DNA of 64,000 nucleotides from Anarhynchus alexandrinus (GCA_008711295.1 VUYV01000045.1:1998842-2062841), one strand, 5' to 3'. Counted from the stretch's first letter, positions 23,280 through 36,989 are shown. Translations and numbers: made by a program. The notes: generated by a model not told the origin, from the letters alone.

Positions 23280-26205
23280 TGTTTGCACAACACGAGCAAA
23301 CTGTGCAGAGCCTGGGAATGCAGCATGGCAAATGCAGGAGGCTGGAAGTGGGCATTCAGCCAGAGCTGGGCCTGTCCAAAGCTTTCTGAAAGACTTACAG
23401 GTGAAAGGCAAAGCCAAGTATGCTGACAGGAGCTTCTTAGATGTTATTTGCATTAGACAATTAGGGTTTATGTTTCAAAACAGGCTGTTCAGAACTAAGA
23501 GTTTCAAAGGCCATCAGGGCTGGTTGTCAAAAGTTGGTAAAATGAAAACTCAGTGTTATCATCAGAGGTGTAGGATTTTCTGCCATTCTCCTGAAGATTT
23601 TGTAATCTCACTTTAAAAATTCTTTGTGGCACTGTACTGTGGCAGTTGACTGAGTGGGGTATGAGAACGGTGTCTGTGAGTCTGCTCAACTCCCAACAGA
23701 CTGCAAGGTTTTTCAAAAATACTTTGTGCTTCTTTTCACCTTGTTTCCATTTGTCTGTGAGTAAAGTACTTGAAGATTAGTAACTGCAGAATACATTTAT
23801 CCGCAGGGGGAGAGTGAGGTTTTCAGAGATATTGTGGTGATCCTCCCAGAAGCACAAATTGGACTTACACGTGTGTATCTATCTCATATGGAAAACTTAT
23901 GCACTTACATCACTGCTGTAGCTTTATCAGCTCCTGCAGCTAAAGCAAAAGCAAGTCTTTTGGACAGCATGAGATTTACATTTTTTTAAAAAAAGTAGTG
24001 TATTTATTCTCAAATGACGTTGTTTATTATGCATAGGAGATAATTTATTTCAAATGAAAACCTCTTCATGGGTGGCATGAGAGGGGAGTCACTTCCAGTG
24101 TTAATGCTGAAGAAACACTGGCAACCAGAAGCATATTTAATAATAAATGGAAACTTCACGCAGTTTGAGATATCTTCTTCTCTTTTGCTGTTGAATGACC
24201 GACACAAACAAGGGAAGTGACTCACTATCACTGAAACAAAACTGAGGATTCATACGTGCATTAATACTTTATTCAGCTATGAGAAGTGTTTAGCTATAAA
24301 TTATTCAGGAAATGTTGTTTCCTGACAAAGAAATTGGCCTTTTGTGTTCATAATGTCCTAACAATCCTAACAGATGCCACCTGTATGCAGAAGAAGGAAT
24401 TAGTATCCATTGCTGAAAATTTCATTTGTTGCTATCAATCTAATGAAGAAGGTTGTTCAAAATCATAGTTCTGAAGGTGAAAGAAAATGTCATGAAATCC
24501 CAGCAGTTTTAATGCCTGGACTGTGCATAAGTACAATTCTTCAAAAAGATCATATCAAAACCTTTTAGAACACAGAAATGTTAAACATTTTCTCAGGCGA
24601 CTGTGAGGACTGTCATCAGCAAATCTTCAGCACTCTTTGTAGCAGGTATGTCTCAGGCTATGTCAAAATAATTCAAATTCTTCTTAAAATAATACAGGAC
24701 ATAACATCTAAATTTTATTTCAACTTTAACATAGCCTTTTAGTCCACTTGCTTAAAGGCCAGATTTGCATTGAAGTCAGAAGAAATGCAAGATGTCATGA
24801 GCGTATTCAGCAGTGCAGCATAGGCACCTGAGCTGTGTGAAAGGCACTGGTAGCCAAAACAAGCATAAGAGACACAGTTGGCAAAGGATCACAAGTACTC
24901 AGGTGTCCAGGGCCCTGTTTGCCCTAGAGAAACTACGTCAGCATTCTACCAGCCCATCTGAAGGCCACTTTGGGCACATGGATTAAAGACCTTCCATCAG
25001 TTGTTGGGGACGCAGGATTCCTGCTATTCACCACGGGGTTTTAAAGGGATAGAAAGTGATTAACATTAGAAAGTGATTAATCTTAGCATAAGCATAGTCA
25101 GACACTGGCTGGATGCAGCCATCTGCATGCAGGCTAGCAACAGCTGCTCCCACAGCCTGGTCTGTCGGAGCATACAGAGGGTCTTGCACAAATCAGGAAC
25201 GTATGCTGAAGTGCGTCTTTCCTTTGCTATTTCTCCACAGGGAGAAAGAAACATATTGGACCTTGGAAGGGAAGGAGGGACGCCAAATATCTCACACTTT
25301 CAGCCTCTCAACCTGTGTGAGCCTTAAAAAAAAAAAAAAAGGGAAAGAAAAGAAAAAGCAGAGGTGCTTTATAAAAACATCTTGAGCTGTAACAGAGGAA
25401 GGAATGAATTTGTGATCCCATGGGTAACTCCTGGAAAGACTTCTGGTGGCTCATGTTTGTCTCCCAAACAACTCAGCTTACTGACCACGAGTTGGTGGAC
25501 TTTTTGTTGCTGTTGTTCTTCTTCTGTCAAATTTATTCTTTAAGTCACAATCCTGTAGATCACGTATATCAGGATGAAATAAGGACTCTGGATACTTCTT
25601 CAGGATCTCAGTCAAAACATCTGATTTTGGTTTTGGTTTCTAAGGGGATTAACTTAAATGAATCACTGAGCACAGAGTCTTGTAGCCCTAACTTCACATC
25701 CATCCAAGTACCTCAACAAGCTCCATGGACTTTGGTCTTGATGGTATATTTATCTGATAAGGGTGAGAGTGAGTTTTAATACTTCTCTCAAATAACAGCC
25801 ATCTGATTCTTCAACAGTATGTCCAAAAACTCACGCTCTGGACATTTTCTTTGCCCTCACACATTTAAATACCACAGTAATATTATCCATGTAAATATGT
25901 TATGTTTTCAAGTACATGGTATAAATATTCCAATGAGAACAGGTTAATAAGTTTTCAAAATAACCTTCCGCCTTTTGCTGAGGCTACAAAACCTTCCTGT
26001 GTTTTTAGGGATTTGAAAAGAAAAGGTCATCTTCTCTTCCATCCCCTTGCCTCTCTGCAGATAAAAGACTACTGGCACATACTTGTACATCCTGTGCATG
26101 TTTGCTGTGAGAAGTGTTGTAGAAGTTCCTTACTTTCCTCTCAAGGAAGGTGTTGGAGGCCTGGCACAGGCACCCAGAGCAGCTGTGCAATCTCCATGCA
26201 GAAGG
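23280..26205. other. Intergenic, no gene seen
   Basis: A poly-A/purine-rich run lies at 25326-25362. An ATG-initiated plus-strand frame of 119 codons occurs at 25420-25779, but it has no splice or homology support. I see no promoter-like sequence. Confidence 0.5.
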
Positions 26206-26211
26206 CCACAG

Positions 26212-26640
26212 AATGATAGAATCATAGAATCATCTAGGTTGGAAGGGACCTTTAAGGTCATCAAGTCCAACTGTAAACCTAACACTGCCAAAACCACCAC
26301 TAAACCATCTCCCTAAGCACCACATCTATCCGTCTTTTAAACACCTCCAGGGATGGTGACTCAACCACTTCCCTGTGCAGCCTGTTCCAATGTTTGATAA
26401 CCTCTTCTGTGAAGAAATTTTTCCTAATATCCACCCTAAACCTCCCCTGGCACAACTTGAGGCCATTTCCTCCTGTCCTGTTGCTTGTTACTTGGGAGAA
26501 GGGACCAACCTCCACCTCACTAAAACGTCCTTTCCCATAGTTATAGACACCAATAAGGTCTCCCCTCAGCCTTCTTTTCTCCAGGCTGAACACCTCAGTT
26601 CCCTCAGCCGCTCCTCATAAGACTTGTTCTCCAGGACTTG
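26212..26640 (-). mobile_element. CR1 LINE fragment, 3' part, minus orientation
   Basis: It begins with TAGAATCATAGAATCATC, then GGTTGGAAGGGACC and the remaining CR1 3' UTR. On the minus strand a 97-codon frame (26593-26300) keeps the [18 protein letters not shown] block, [16 protein letters not shown] and [14 protein letters not shown], the standard end of CR1 ORF2. It differs in sequence from the copy at 22.6 kb, so the two belong to different subfamilies or insertion events. Confidence 0.95.
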
Positions 26641-26659
26641 GCCAGAAGAAGCCTTAGCT

Positions 26660-26765
26660 GACATAGTGTAGTAGCATGACCTAGTCTTTGCATGAGAGGT
26701 TGAACTAGAGATTGTCAGAGATCCCTTCCAAGTCTGGAAGATTCCATGGTTTTGCAGTATTCATT
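26660..26765 (+). mobile_element. Degenerate CR1-like 3' end, plus orientation
   Basis: GAGGTTGAACTAGAGATTGTC is followed by GATCCCTTCCAAGTCTGGAA and ATTCCATGGTTTTG. This resembles the plus-strand CR1 ending (ggttggactagatgatct, then ggtcccttccaacc, then gattctatg). It points opposite to the neighbouring copy. Confidence 0.6.
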
Positions 26766-26769
26766 TCAG

Positions 26770-29700
26770 CTGTCCCTGAGGTATGCCCATTATAGCTACG
26801 ACACGTGCCCATCACAATGAAAGCCTTGTGCAACAATCATGTTTAGAGATGGGGAAAAACTCACTCTTGCAGCCTAAAGACAGCAAGGTAAGGCATCACA
26901 CTGAATTAACTCCTCCCTTCTTTCCAACTTCTGCTTTTAAAATGGATTGGTTTCCCTGAAGGAGAAGAACAGTGAAATGCTTTCTCACTTGGCAAGTTCT
27001 TCTCGTTATTTTCCCTAAGCAGTGCTTCTACATGTACCCATAATGCCTCTTCCTCTCCTTTCAGGTGGAGATCCCAAATATTCTAGATTATTATCTGACA
27101 GAAAATAAGGCAGCAAATCATGATTCTCACAAGTTGGCAGGAGTACTCTTGTCTTCAAATGTTTCTCTGTCCTTGTTTAGAAGAGATGTGGCTGAGCAGA
27201 CCCCACATGGCAAGCTCCACCAGGCCCTGTGAGGAGACTGGTCTGCTCTCAAACAAGAAGCATCATCTGTTTTAAACAGCGCTTACATTTGTTAATTCTC
27301 CTCTGCGGGTTTGTTGTTTTGTTTTCAAAAGGCTTCTTTTACTTTCTTTGACCATCATGTTAAACAAGGTTCTTCACATGAGCAAACTGTCTTACCATAG
27401 ACAATGTTTTTCAAATGGGTAAACCCAAATTAACCATTTAATTCACAGTGAGATATTGAAGCAAATCACCCTGTTTTCTGGAGAGCTTGCAGGAGCTTAA
27501 CCCATAAAGGACAAAAGAAATTCATGGAACAGAGAACTTTATTTAAGTGCTCCATTTTCAGAATTTGGGCTCCTAAGTTTGGCCTTGTATTTTTCCTTTA
27601 ATTAACAGAAATCTGAAATGCCAAGAGATTTTACACACTGGCTAATTTGTCCTGCTGTACCATACTATGACACATTTTAGCAATCTCGTGGTTTTTCTTT
27701 GTTAAAAGCTATCTATAATTAGATCTAAAATACCAACATTAACCCACAAAGTTCTTTGCAGGTATTTAAGAAGTACCACAAATCATTATCCTGTACTACT
27801 ATGAGCCCAGTTTTGCTGCCCATAGTAGAAGTTCTGGGTTGCACAAAAAGCTGCTGCCCCCATGAATGCTACACGTGCAGCTGACCTGGTGGGGAGTAGC
27901 AGTGGTCAGAAATGGTGAGCCCTGCATGGGCTTCAGCCACTGCATTGTCTCACCACCTTATAGTGAGGTTTTAATTCTCTTTTTCGACAGAAGAATCCTT
28001 ACCTCTAGATTCATCCATTGGGCAGAAGCTTCACTAATTGCAGTGTCACTCTGAAAAGGGGGTCTCACTTGCCTCCAACTATAAGATTGAGCTCTCTGCT
28101 AAGATCAACGGTATCTGGCTGATGCAAATCCATTTCCTTGAGGAATAAAATTTCATTTGGCCAAATGGCGTTTTAAAGTGTTAGGGTACCTTAAAAGGAC
28201 AGCAGCCTAATTCAGCAAAGCACCTAAGCACAGCCCCAGGAGCTGCATCAGATTTGGGGAGCACATGCCACGATGCGTACCCCACCACCCGCTCATTGGC
28301 TGCAGGACGGTGGCAGAACTGGCAGGTAGGGTTTATGTGGTCACACAACCGCTCCCATTCACATTGCAGTAAGTGAGCTACTCAGAGCCACACTCAGAAG
28401 TGATTTAAGGTTTCACTCCAGCCATTTCCAACACAGCCATCAGCAGGTATGGAAACACCTTCTCTCCCGACAAGTCTCTGGGGGTGGGAGCCCCCAGCAG
28501 AGAGGAGAGCAGACAGCAAGAAGCAGTGAGCATCTGAGCAAGCTTCTTGGCTCTCACCAGAGTCCATCAGCAATGATGCTAACTGTTGGCATTACTGAAA
28601 CAGGTCTTGTGCCAAACATAAGGGTCTCCATTGCTGAACTGTATCAAAATAGCGAAATAGAGGCCCTAGGGAACTAAGTGCTAAAAATTAACATAACCAA
28701 CCAATTTACTTTTTTTTGAGGAGGTGAAAACACTGTGGCTTATTAATATTAGAGGTGGATCTGAACTCAAACCTCACATCACAGGAATGGATCTCAATGA
28801 GGACATGCTGTCCAGCCACACAGCTGTAGCGTTTAATAAATCCATACACACAACATCTCTGGTTGTTACTTCAGGCTGGGATCTGCCTTTGCAGTTAAGA
28901 TAGCACCTGTAAGCCTTTTCTATCTGGAAATTACTTTGGATTAAAAATATTTGAAAAGTTAAAAATGCAATCAGTGGAGTAGTAATAAAAAAGCATAAGC
29001 AAAGAGGAGGAATAAAATAAGAGTTCTTCTCTGACATGAACGAAGGTCTCCAGAATTATTTTTCTCATTGAAGAAAGGGGAGGGAGATTAGCAGTAAAGG
29101 ATGCTGATAGAGAGTTTAGTGCAGACCAGTGCTGCAGCACGTTGTTGTCCTCCTCCTCCTCCTCCTCCCTCTCGCCTGACTCAACAAGGGCAGCTGCTAA
29201 TCCTTCCATTTTTAGCACAATGCAAACCTTTCTCTGTTCACTAATCCATCACCACATCAGCAGCATCAGCTGATGTGTGGCCCCTTTCTCCTACAACTGC
29301 AAACCCCAGTAGTCTCTGCCAGCATGCCTGATCCTGTATACATCTCCTGCCCAAAATCCACAGTGCCATGAAACGTTTGTGGGATGAACAAAATAGGACC
29401 CCTTGAATGGTGCCTCAGGAGAACTTAGGCAGCCTGAGTTTTAGTTTGTTTTCTTTAAAAGGCAGTTTTGTCGAATACAGCTCAGATTTACAGGACAAAG
29501 GGGGAGAAAAAAACCCTACTAACACTGTCATTAATCTCACTGTAGTGGTGGAAAGAAATTCCATTTGTGTTCCTAGGGAGGGTCTTTGCTTTATGATCCA
29601 GCAAAGGCTGGATGCTACAAAGCCATTTGAACTTGTGCCAAATTCAATAGAGACCCACAGCAGTGGAAAACAAAGTCATTTAATTCTACAATTAACTAAA

Positions 29701-30190
29701 CTTCTACTATAAATTGTAGGGACATACCCTACAATTAAATCCACAATTTTGGCATGTAGACTGCATATGAATTTGAGTCCACCTAGATTTGTTATAATCA
29801 GTGGCAACATGCAAAGAAGGAAGAGCTGTACAGTCCAGTAAAAATAGCCTTTCTTTGGTCTTTTGCTGCATGCCACAGTATAATATAAAAAGGGCAGATC
29901 CCCTACTAGTTTGAAAAAAAAAGAAAAGGAAAAAAAATAACAAAAAAACCACTCAGCACCTGGTGTAAGGAGATTTATATACAAGGCCTCACATCCATTT
30001 GTTTGATCCTGAAAATTGCAGGACACCTTCAATTAGCTGTTATATAATACGCGGCATAAAGCACAGCACATAATTCACTCGCACAGCAGTTTAAAAGCAT
30101 TTGAATCTTGAAATCCTGTGTGATATCAATAACATGTAAGAGGCATTTAACCTTTAAGAAGAATGAAATGTACATTTAAAATTAAATTTA
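26770..30190. other. Intergenic, no gene seen
   Basis: A (CTC)n run lies at 29149-29169. Other sequence is AT-rich with short frames only. No recognised repeat family and no CpG island. Confidence 0.5.
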
Positions 30191-30196
30191 CTTTTA

Positions 30197-30680
30197 TTGA
30201 AGAATAAAAGCCTCTGTCCCACATCCAGAATATGGATTGTTCCTACCTCAGCTACCACGTTTTCCATCGAGGAGAAGGTGAGCAGCTCTCCAGGGAGAAA
30301 ACATCTCCTCTTGTGCTTGCAAACAGCTTGCTCAGAAGCAGCAGGACTAATGCTGCTGCTGCACGCTTGCAAGGACATGGGCTGTAGGCACATCTTTGCA
30401 CATACACAAGGTTTTGTGAAGCAATTGGAAGCTGCTTCTGCATCTTCTGCAACCCCTAGAGGACATGATCTCAAAACTGGGACTCAACCTTTGCTACTGA
30501 TGGGCATGCATCAACTGGGAAGGGTTATTCAGCCTCAGGGACAGCATATATTGCTGCAAGTTGCCTTGCACCATGGTGTGTACCAAAGTGGTTTTATTAT
30601 TATTTAAAAAAAAAAAAAAGAAAAAACAAAAAAACCCAACAAAACAAACTAAACAAAACAAAACAAAAACAAGCAAGAAA
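30197..30680 (+). other. 136-codon open stretch followed by A-rich tail, possible retro-insertion
   Basis: The plus strand is open from 30197 to 30607 (first in-frame start-like codon is TTG, no ATG at the beginning) and runs directly into an A-rich, CAAAA-rich segment at 30604-30680. An open frame followed by a poly-A tail can mark a retrotransposed transcript. I recognise no parent gene, and the minus strand is also partly open. Chance is a fair alternative. Confidence 0.25.
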
Positions 30681-30689
30681 GTGTGCGAA

Positions 30690-33600
30690 AGCATCTGAGA
30701 GTTGAATTATATCAGCTCTGGGGTTGGAAGTAGTAGTCAGGAATAAAACAGCTTCAGGAGGCAACTTAATAATGGAATTGGCTTCTGTATTAGGTCAGAG
30801 TTGCTACAAACCTCACCCATCCGTAAGGCAGAGTCAGATTTGCTACTCTAGTTCAGCTTTATCCAGTAAGCCAAAGGAAAGAGGAGTACAGAGGATGTAG
30901 ACATAAAAAAAATCCTGGCTCTTGCTTTGGAAGAAACAGGAAACAAAATTACATTATCTGAGGAACTTCCTACAGCATGATTTTTGTAAGGCAGTCAGAT
31001 TCAGCTATCAGCAATACAGAGTAGTACTACCCCATTACCTTAAAGCAAAAATACTCATCACAATTGCACCTTCACAGTCCTGTTTGCTGTGCTAGCAACT
31101 GAAAAATAAGAAATAACTCCTTCAGAACGCTCCATAAAAGGTCGTAACAATAATGGAGAGGGTGATGCAGTACAGCAGGTGCTTGAAAATGTGGAATTAT
31201 ATCTACAAGCATGGTATTATCCACTGAGGAATTTGTACAGTAGAGTTCACCCAAATGCCCTCAGGCTATGTAGAAACTGTACAGTGGGACCTTACCTCCT
31301 TGTCACCCCAGACTACATGTATGACAGAGAATACCGTGCTACCCCCCAGCCTGCAGAGTGAGGGGGTTTCCCCATGGAGGAGGAGGAGGAGGAGGAAGAG
31401 CACCCACCAGGCCTTGCCCTGTCACTGCAGGGAGAAGTATCCAGCACACACTGGGACTCGGGAGATCAGGAGCAGGCACGAGGCTCGCAGGCTGAGGATC
31501 AGATTAAAATCTGTTTGTTAAAAGCCTGTTCAGATAATCTTGCACAGACCCTGGTACCCATGGGCAGAAGGGAGGGAATTCCTCACTGACCCCGTGGGAG
31601 AACATCCACCCTTAGCACAGGAAAATGACCCCAGTACTATATTTGCTATACAGGGAAAGTGAAGGCAGCCCTGCACAGAGACACACACTAAATACAAAAT
31701 GGCTTTCTCAAGTCTCCTTTAAACAAAAGAAAGAATTTCATTACTTTTCTTTAAAAAGAGAAAATGTTAAAATCCCTTTTCTGTTGCTTATATGGCACAT
31801 CCACCCAGTAACATGAGAAGCTTTGCCATTGGTGTAGGGCTGCACCTACCCGCACTCTGCATCTGAATAGCCTCCTGGCTACTGCCAAATGCACAGAAAT
31901 GGAGGCATTTCACCAAAAAACAAAGGCAAGGAAAGTCTACCTCTTCTAGCCAAAAATAAGCATTTTTAAAGGAACCAGAAGTATTTAACATAAAAGCTTC
32001 ATTTAAGTAAGAAACAAAAGCAAGATTAAAAGTGAAATTAAATTCAGTGACACAAAAGAACTGAGGCTGGGCTGTGATACAAAAATATAAACAATGTGAT
32101 TCTTAACAATACACTGTTTCATGTTTCCTTTCCGGAAACATCTTTACTTTCTTTTTTAAAATCAGTATTCGTAGGAACATATTGTCTCGGTAAATAACAT
32201 TTGTTACTTTTCTCTTTTCCCCAAGTCCCTTCCCACCCAGATATATGCTTATAAAGAGAAAGTGATTACAACAAATTCAGTGTCTGGACACTTGAGAAGA
32301 TGTTGCAGTGAACACAAGACCACCCACTGACTTCATCTGCTTTGTTTTTCTAGTCCTGAATTTTTGCAGATTTTTCACTGCCCTTGATAATGAAGAACAT
32401 AAGCTTTTTCTTTTCTTTTCTTTAATTTTTAAATACAAAAAGGCAACATGCAAGGGCAGGTCAAGGAGAATTTGTTAGATGCCAGAAAATCCAAGATATC
32501 ACGCCACACATGTTGCCTTTCCCCTCAATCAGTGTGCTGTCAGTCAGAGCATCCTCCCTTCTTTTCCACTTGCACTCTAGCTCAAAGGTCCAAACTGTTT
32601 TCCCTCTTAGTTTGCCCTCACAAGACTGCTAGACACCGACCACTGTAGTTTGCCTTTCTCATACGGAGGTTACCTCTATTAAAAGTAAAATACAAAGGTA
32701 AAACAGAAGTGAAATTTGCCCAGAAACACAGCAGCTTTGTTGTGGTTCCAAAGGTCAAAGCCTTTATAGAACTTTCTCCCCAGGGTCCACAAATTCTCTA
32801 AAATTTCCTGATTTGGCACAACAGCTTGCATAGCATATTTTGGCTTGGGTGCTATCACACAGAGCTATGTTCTCCGAGGGGCAGGCAAATGGGACCATAC
32901 TCCTGACAGGAACAACAGAAAAAGAGAGGGCTTAAACTTTATTTTGCTGTTGAAAAAAAAAAAGAAAAAAAACCCAAAACCCTAGCTAGACTACTTCTGA
33001 GACTCCACAGAGTTAACAGCCTAGCTTTGCTGTTCACTTCCAAAGTTCGCCTTCTTCCCACTGAGGAGCCTTCTGCCATGTATCCGTCCAGTCTAGCTAT
33101 TTTTGCCAGATAGTTTTTGTCAGATTAGGTTAATTATTAGCCTGAATCACAAAAACAACCCCATCACAAAATCCTTTTATTTTAATTGCAAACTGGGTAC
33201 ATTACTGACAAATGCTGAACAAGCTTAATCTACCATAAACAGTAGTCATGTGTTCCATTTACATAGCTTTTGTCAGCAGTACTTCAGAAAAACACACACA
33301 AATAGGGATCACTTCATCCTTCACTAAACTTAATCAATCTGGAATTGTTAAATGTTATATGGTGATGGTCTATAAAGCAAAGGGCACAACTTCAGTGAAG
33401 TACAGAAACCAGGAAAAAAAAATTTAAGAAGGTCAGGTGTAAACACAAACTGAAATATGTCCAGAACCACAGAATAAGCCCCTTATAAAAAGAGCCATGT
33501 AAGTTTTACTGACTGCAAATGGTCAGGGGCTTTGATTTTCTGCTTCACTTCAGAGGCTCCACTGGCATATCTTATTTTACCAGTAGATAAACTTCTACCT

Positions 33601-34940
33601 CAGGGTAAAGCCCCATCCCATAGCTGAAACCCGACAGCTTGAATGCTAGATATCCAGCCTGTAAATACATTTGTTTAGCCTTATTTGAACTGTGTGGAGA
33701 TGTTTACATGATAATCTGTCTGTAAAAGATACTATGAATTTCAGTCTTAAACCAGTTGTTTAATTTTCCTCCCTTGACTTATTAGCGTATTGCCTACTGC
33801 AATTCTGAAGCTTCCACTGGAAAAGGCTTGATTTCTCTTGGGGAAATGCAAGCTAAACATCTGAGAAAGAAAAAAGAAAACCACCAAAAAACCACCAACA
33901 CAGAGAACATATCCTCAGTACAAAATTACAGAAGCAGGCATTCTGAACATTGCATTATTGGGACCACAGCAACTAGGTTTAAGAATCAGAGCTGGATGAG
34001 CAAACTTTACTTCTGTACTAAATCTGGGTTTGAGCTTTTGGGGGAGTTTGAGGGGGTTCGGTGTTTTGTTTGGTTGTTTTTTTCCAATAAAATGTTTCTC
34101 ATTATTCTTCCTGATACGTTCCCCAAAAGTTTAATGTAGACAGCACTTAGCTTAGCTGTTGTCAACAGCAGCAGATAGAGCTGAATCTGGTGGCAGGTTT
34201 CAGTGAAACACCAGCAGTCAGGACATGCTCTTGGGATGTGTGTGCACCCACTGAAGCTCGCTCCGGTCACCCAGGGCCTGTTGTTGAGGCAACAAGGGGT
34301 CTCTCAAGTATCTAATACAGTAGGCATTAGGAAAATAGCTAAAAGATCCTTGAGGATAGACACCAAACCATAATTTAACAACACAAGAGAAATTAATATT
34401 CTGGACTCCTGGCGAGAAGATACTTTCTCATTGTAGGTAATAGCTCACTTAATGCCACTAACATCAAGGCCTTGCCCAACTACAAAATCCAGCTAATCAG
34501 AAAGTTTAAATTAGCTTTCTTACATCTCCTGGGCAAACCCTGTCTGCACCCCTGCCAAAACACACTACTCTTCTCCTCTGCGATGCCAAACAATCCTTCA
34601 CCATAGGTATTTCCCCTGCAGTTCCTCCCAGTGCCATGCACATAGCCGTATTGCACAGCCACGCCAAAGGATCGGAGGCAGAATTAAATGCATAAAAGTG
34701 TCAGACTGTGTCTCCTGGGAATTTGGAGAAAGCTGTTAGCCCTGCCTCAGCACTTCTGCTCCCCCCTCTTCTCCCTCTTGATCCAAAAGACTAGACCAAA
34801 AAGGAAGAAATATTTCCAAGGTCCAACCTTCTGCCACCGGGGCCTGATGCATCTCTGCTTGGTCAGCCCCTAATCACATTCGTTAGTCACGTTCATGTCA
34901 GGGACATGCTGCAATGGCTGAAGCACTATCCTTCCATGGA
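30690..34940. other. Intergenic, no gene seen
   Basis: A (GGA)n run is at 31377-31396 and A-rich runs are near 32950. Open frames are short. Nothing recognisable as a gene or a mobile element. Confidence 0.5.
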
Positions 34941-34949
34941 GACGGCAAA

Positions 34950-35460
34950 CCGATGCTGCTGTGGGAATTTAGCAGCTGCCCAGAGGACGGATAATAACAG
35001 GATGTCATTTATCCTCGGTGGCAGGTTTGGAGGTCTTGTTGAAGCAGTTAGAGGCCTAAATTAGTTACCAGGCGATGGCTGCTTAGTGATTCACATGAAA
35101 TTAGTTGTGGTCTCAGCCAAAGTGACTGCAGAGAAGTGTTCACGTGGCACTAAGGCACTAATTAGCACTGCCACTGGGTGGCTCTGAGCAGGTCATAGCC
35201 GGGTCTGGATCACATGAATTGCCCCATCCGGCTAATGACGCCACTGTTAATGAAGTGAAAGTTTGCTCCCATGGAAAAGTTAAGTCAGAAATTACTGCCT
35301 TATCTGATGCAAATACAAGAGGGAATGGAGGCTCTCTGCCCCCTCCATTAGTGTCGGCCAGTGTGTGTTCAGACAGGGAAAGCAGGAGCCGTGCAGAAGC
35401 TGCACCCTCTGCTCCCTGGGCCACTACCCCGATTGCTTTTGAAATTAATCCTTCCTGGTG
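34950..35460. promoter_or_regulatory. Candidate conserved regulatory block
   Basis: Complex, non-repetitive sequence with many homeodomain-type words (CTAAATTAGTT, CACTAATTAGCAC, GGCTAATGAC, TGTTAATGAAG), GATA and E-box-like words, and the octamer-like ATGCAAATAC. Both strands have open frames of about 85 codons here (35219-35470 plus, 35424-35158 minus), but with no splice support. I read it as a conserved noncoding candidate. A coding exon is less likely. Confidence 0.3.
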
Positions 35461-35469
35461 TGTGTCTTA

Positions 35470-36540
35470 ATCCCCAAAAGGTATGAGTTTTATCCTAGAG
35501 TATGGGAGCATGTAGATAACAAGCAGCATGTAGAAGTAGTAGTGGCTGCTTAGCAAAGGTATAAGATTTGGTTCCACTGTCAAAACACACACAGCTATTG
35601 AGCTTCCTCGCTTGCTCACTGCAGTGTGGCTGAGTGCAGACGAGAGCAAGGCTGAGTCTGTTTTTCACCAGGTTAGAGGGGCTCCAGGGAAAGTTTCTCT
35701 TGACAATACGATTTCCTTAAAAACAAATTAAGTTCTTCTTGTGTTGGAGGTATATCAAAACACTATTGCTTCCATTCTACGTTAAGCTTAATCACGATCT
35801 CATTTATAGGTCTTCAAAAAATTAGGTTTATTTAATTTCTAAATAAACTGAATTCCCCACCCACCCCCAATCGTTTAAAAAAATTAAAGCTCATGGGTGC
35901 CCGAGGGGACCCGCAGTAGCAATGCAGATGTTCTGCTTTGATGGCCTGGGGAGAAGACAGAAAAGAGAAGGAAAACTCTTGAGAACTTCCCAGTGTTTGG
36001 AGAAAGTGCAAATCTAGAGCAGCTAGGCATGTAACCAGAGCAGATGATGTCCACGTCTAGATTAGGCAGTGGGGTGACAGCTGCGGCAATACCATGAGAT
36101 GCAGCAGCACTCCTGGTGGTGGGCAGGGGGATGCTAACGAATCCTGGCCAGAAGAAGGCTGTACACTACGCCCTGCTCAGGAGGCTCACGTCCCTTTCAT
36201 TTCAGTAGAAGCCTTGACTTTCTTCAGACTTTATTTATTTATTTATTTATTAAACTTCTTAAGATTTTGCTTGGCAGAGGGAAAAAGGGTCTGCAACTTT
36301 TCCCAGCAGAGTAACTTTAAGCCAGCCAGTGAAATTTGATATGTGTTCTTAATCTTCAAGACTTCTGTTGACATCACAAGCCAGGAAAGTGGAGCCAATG
36401 ATCGGGGGAGCTGAAGTTTGGATTACATGAAGTACGCTCTTTTTGTTTTTCTTTCTAAGCTATTATTGTTTTTAGTGCAAAACTAAAGAATTAAAAGAAT
36501 TTTAAGGGGGTGGGGAGTTGCATCTCTAAATAACGAGAGC
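35470..36540. other. Intergenic, no gene seen
   Basis: A (TTTA)n run is at 36231-36252. No supported gene or repeat family. Confidence 0.5.
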
Positions 36541-36548
36541 AGTATGGG

Positions 36549-36929
36549 ATGGTCTGGATTTCAAGTCAGTGCAAAAGCAAAGACAGAATTAACAAGGAAG
36601 CCAGAGGTACACAGCTGGACCAGGAAGAGTACAAGTCCCATGTAAAAGAAGTACTTGGGTCAAATAAGAGGCATGAGATCCTGCAAGGGTTAAGACAGCC
36701 TAAACAAAGCCATTCCTTCTCCATGACTCCAGAGGAGCAGGGAATACAGAAGATGAGGGAGAACAGCCTTGCTTGTTTGCAGAAGTGCTCGTACAATATG
36801 ACACTACTGTCCGTAGTGGCACCAGCTCCAGCAGTGCAGCAGCCTGGATGGTCACAACCTCCACCTTCCTGCATGTCCCTGCACAGACAGCCCCCAGCTC
36901 CATGCAAGAAGGAGAGGTGCTGGAGATGA
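36549..36929 (+). other. Unsupported 126-codon ATG frame entering a GC-rich patch
   Basis: An ATG at 36549 opens a 126-codon frame. The first 80 residues are hydrophilic and charged, and the rest is proline- and serine-rich where GC rises (about 36.8-37.0 kb). A 113-codon minus-strand frame overlaps it. I recognise no domain or family, no promoter and no convincing splice site. It could be an exon of an unknown transcript or simply chance. Confidence 0.2.
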
Positions 36930-36989
36930 CCTCCCTGCTCCGGGGCTGGGGCTGTTGCCCCAGAGAGGTGTGTGGTCCTGTGGCCATTG

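Noticed and set aside
25420..25779. 119-codon ATG frame
   Set aside because: No splice, promoter or homology support, and one such frame is expected by chance in this amount of sequence.
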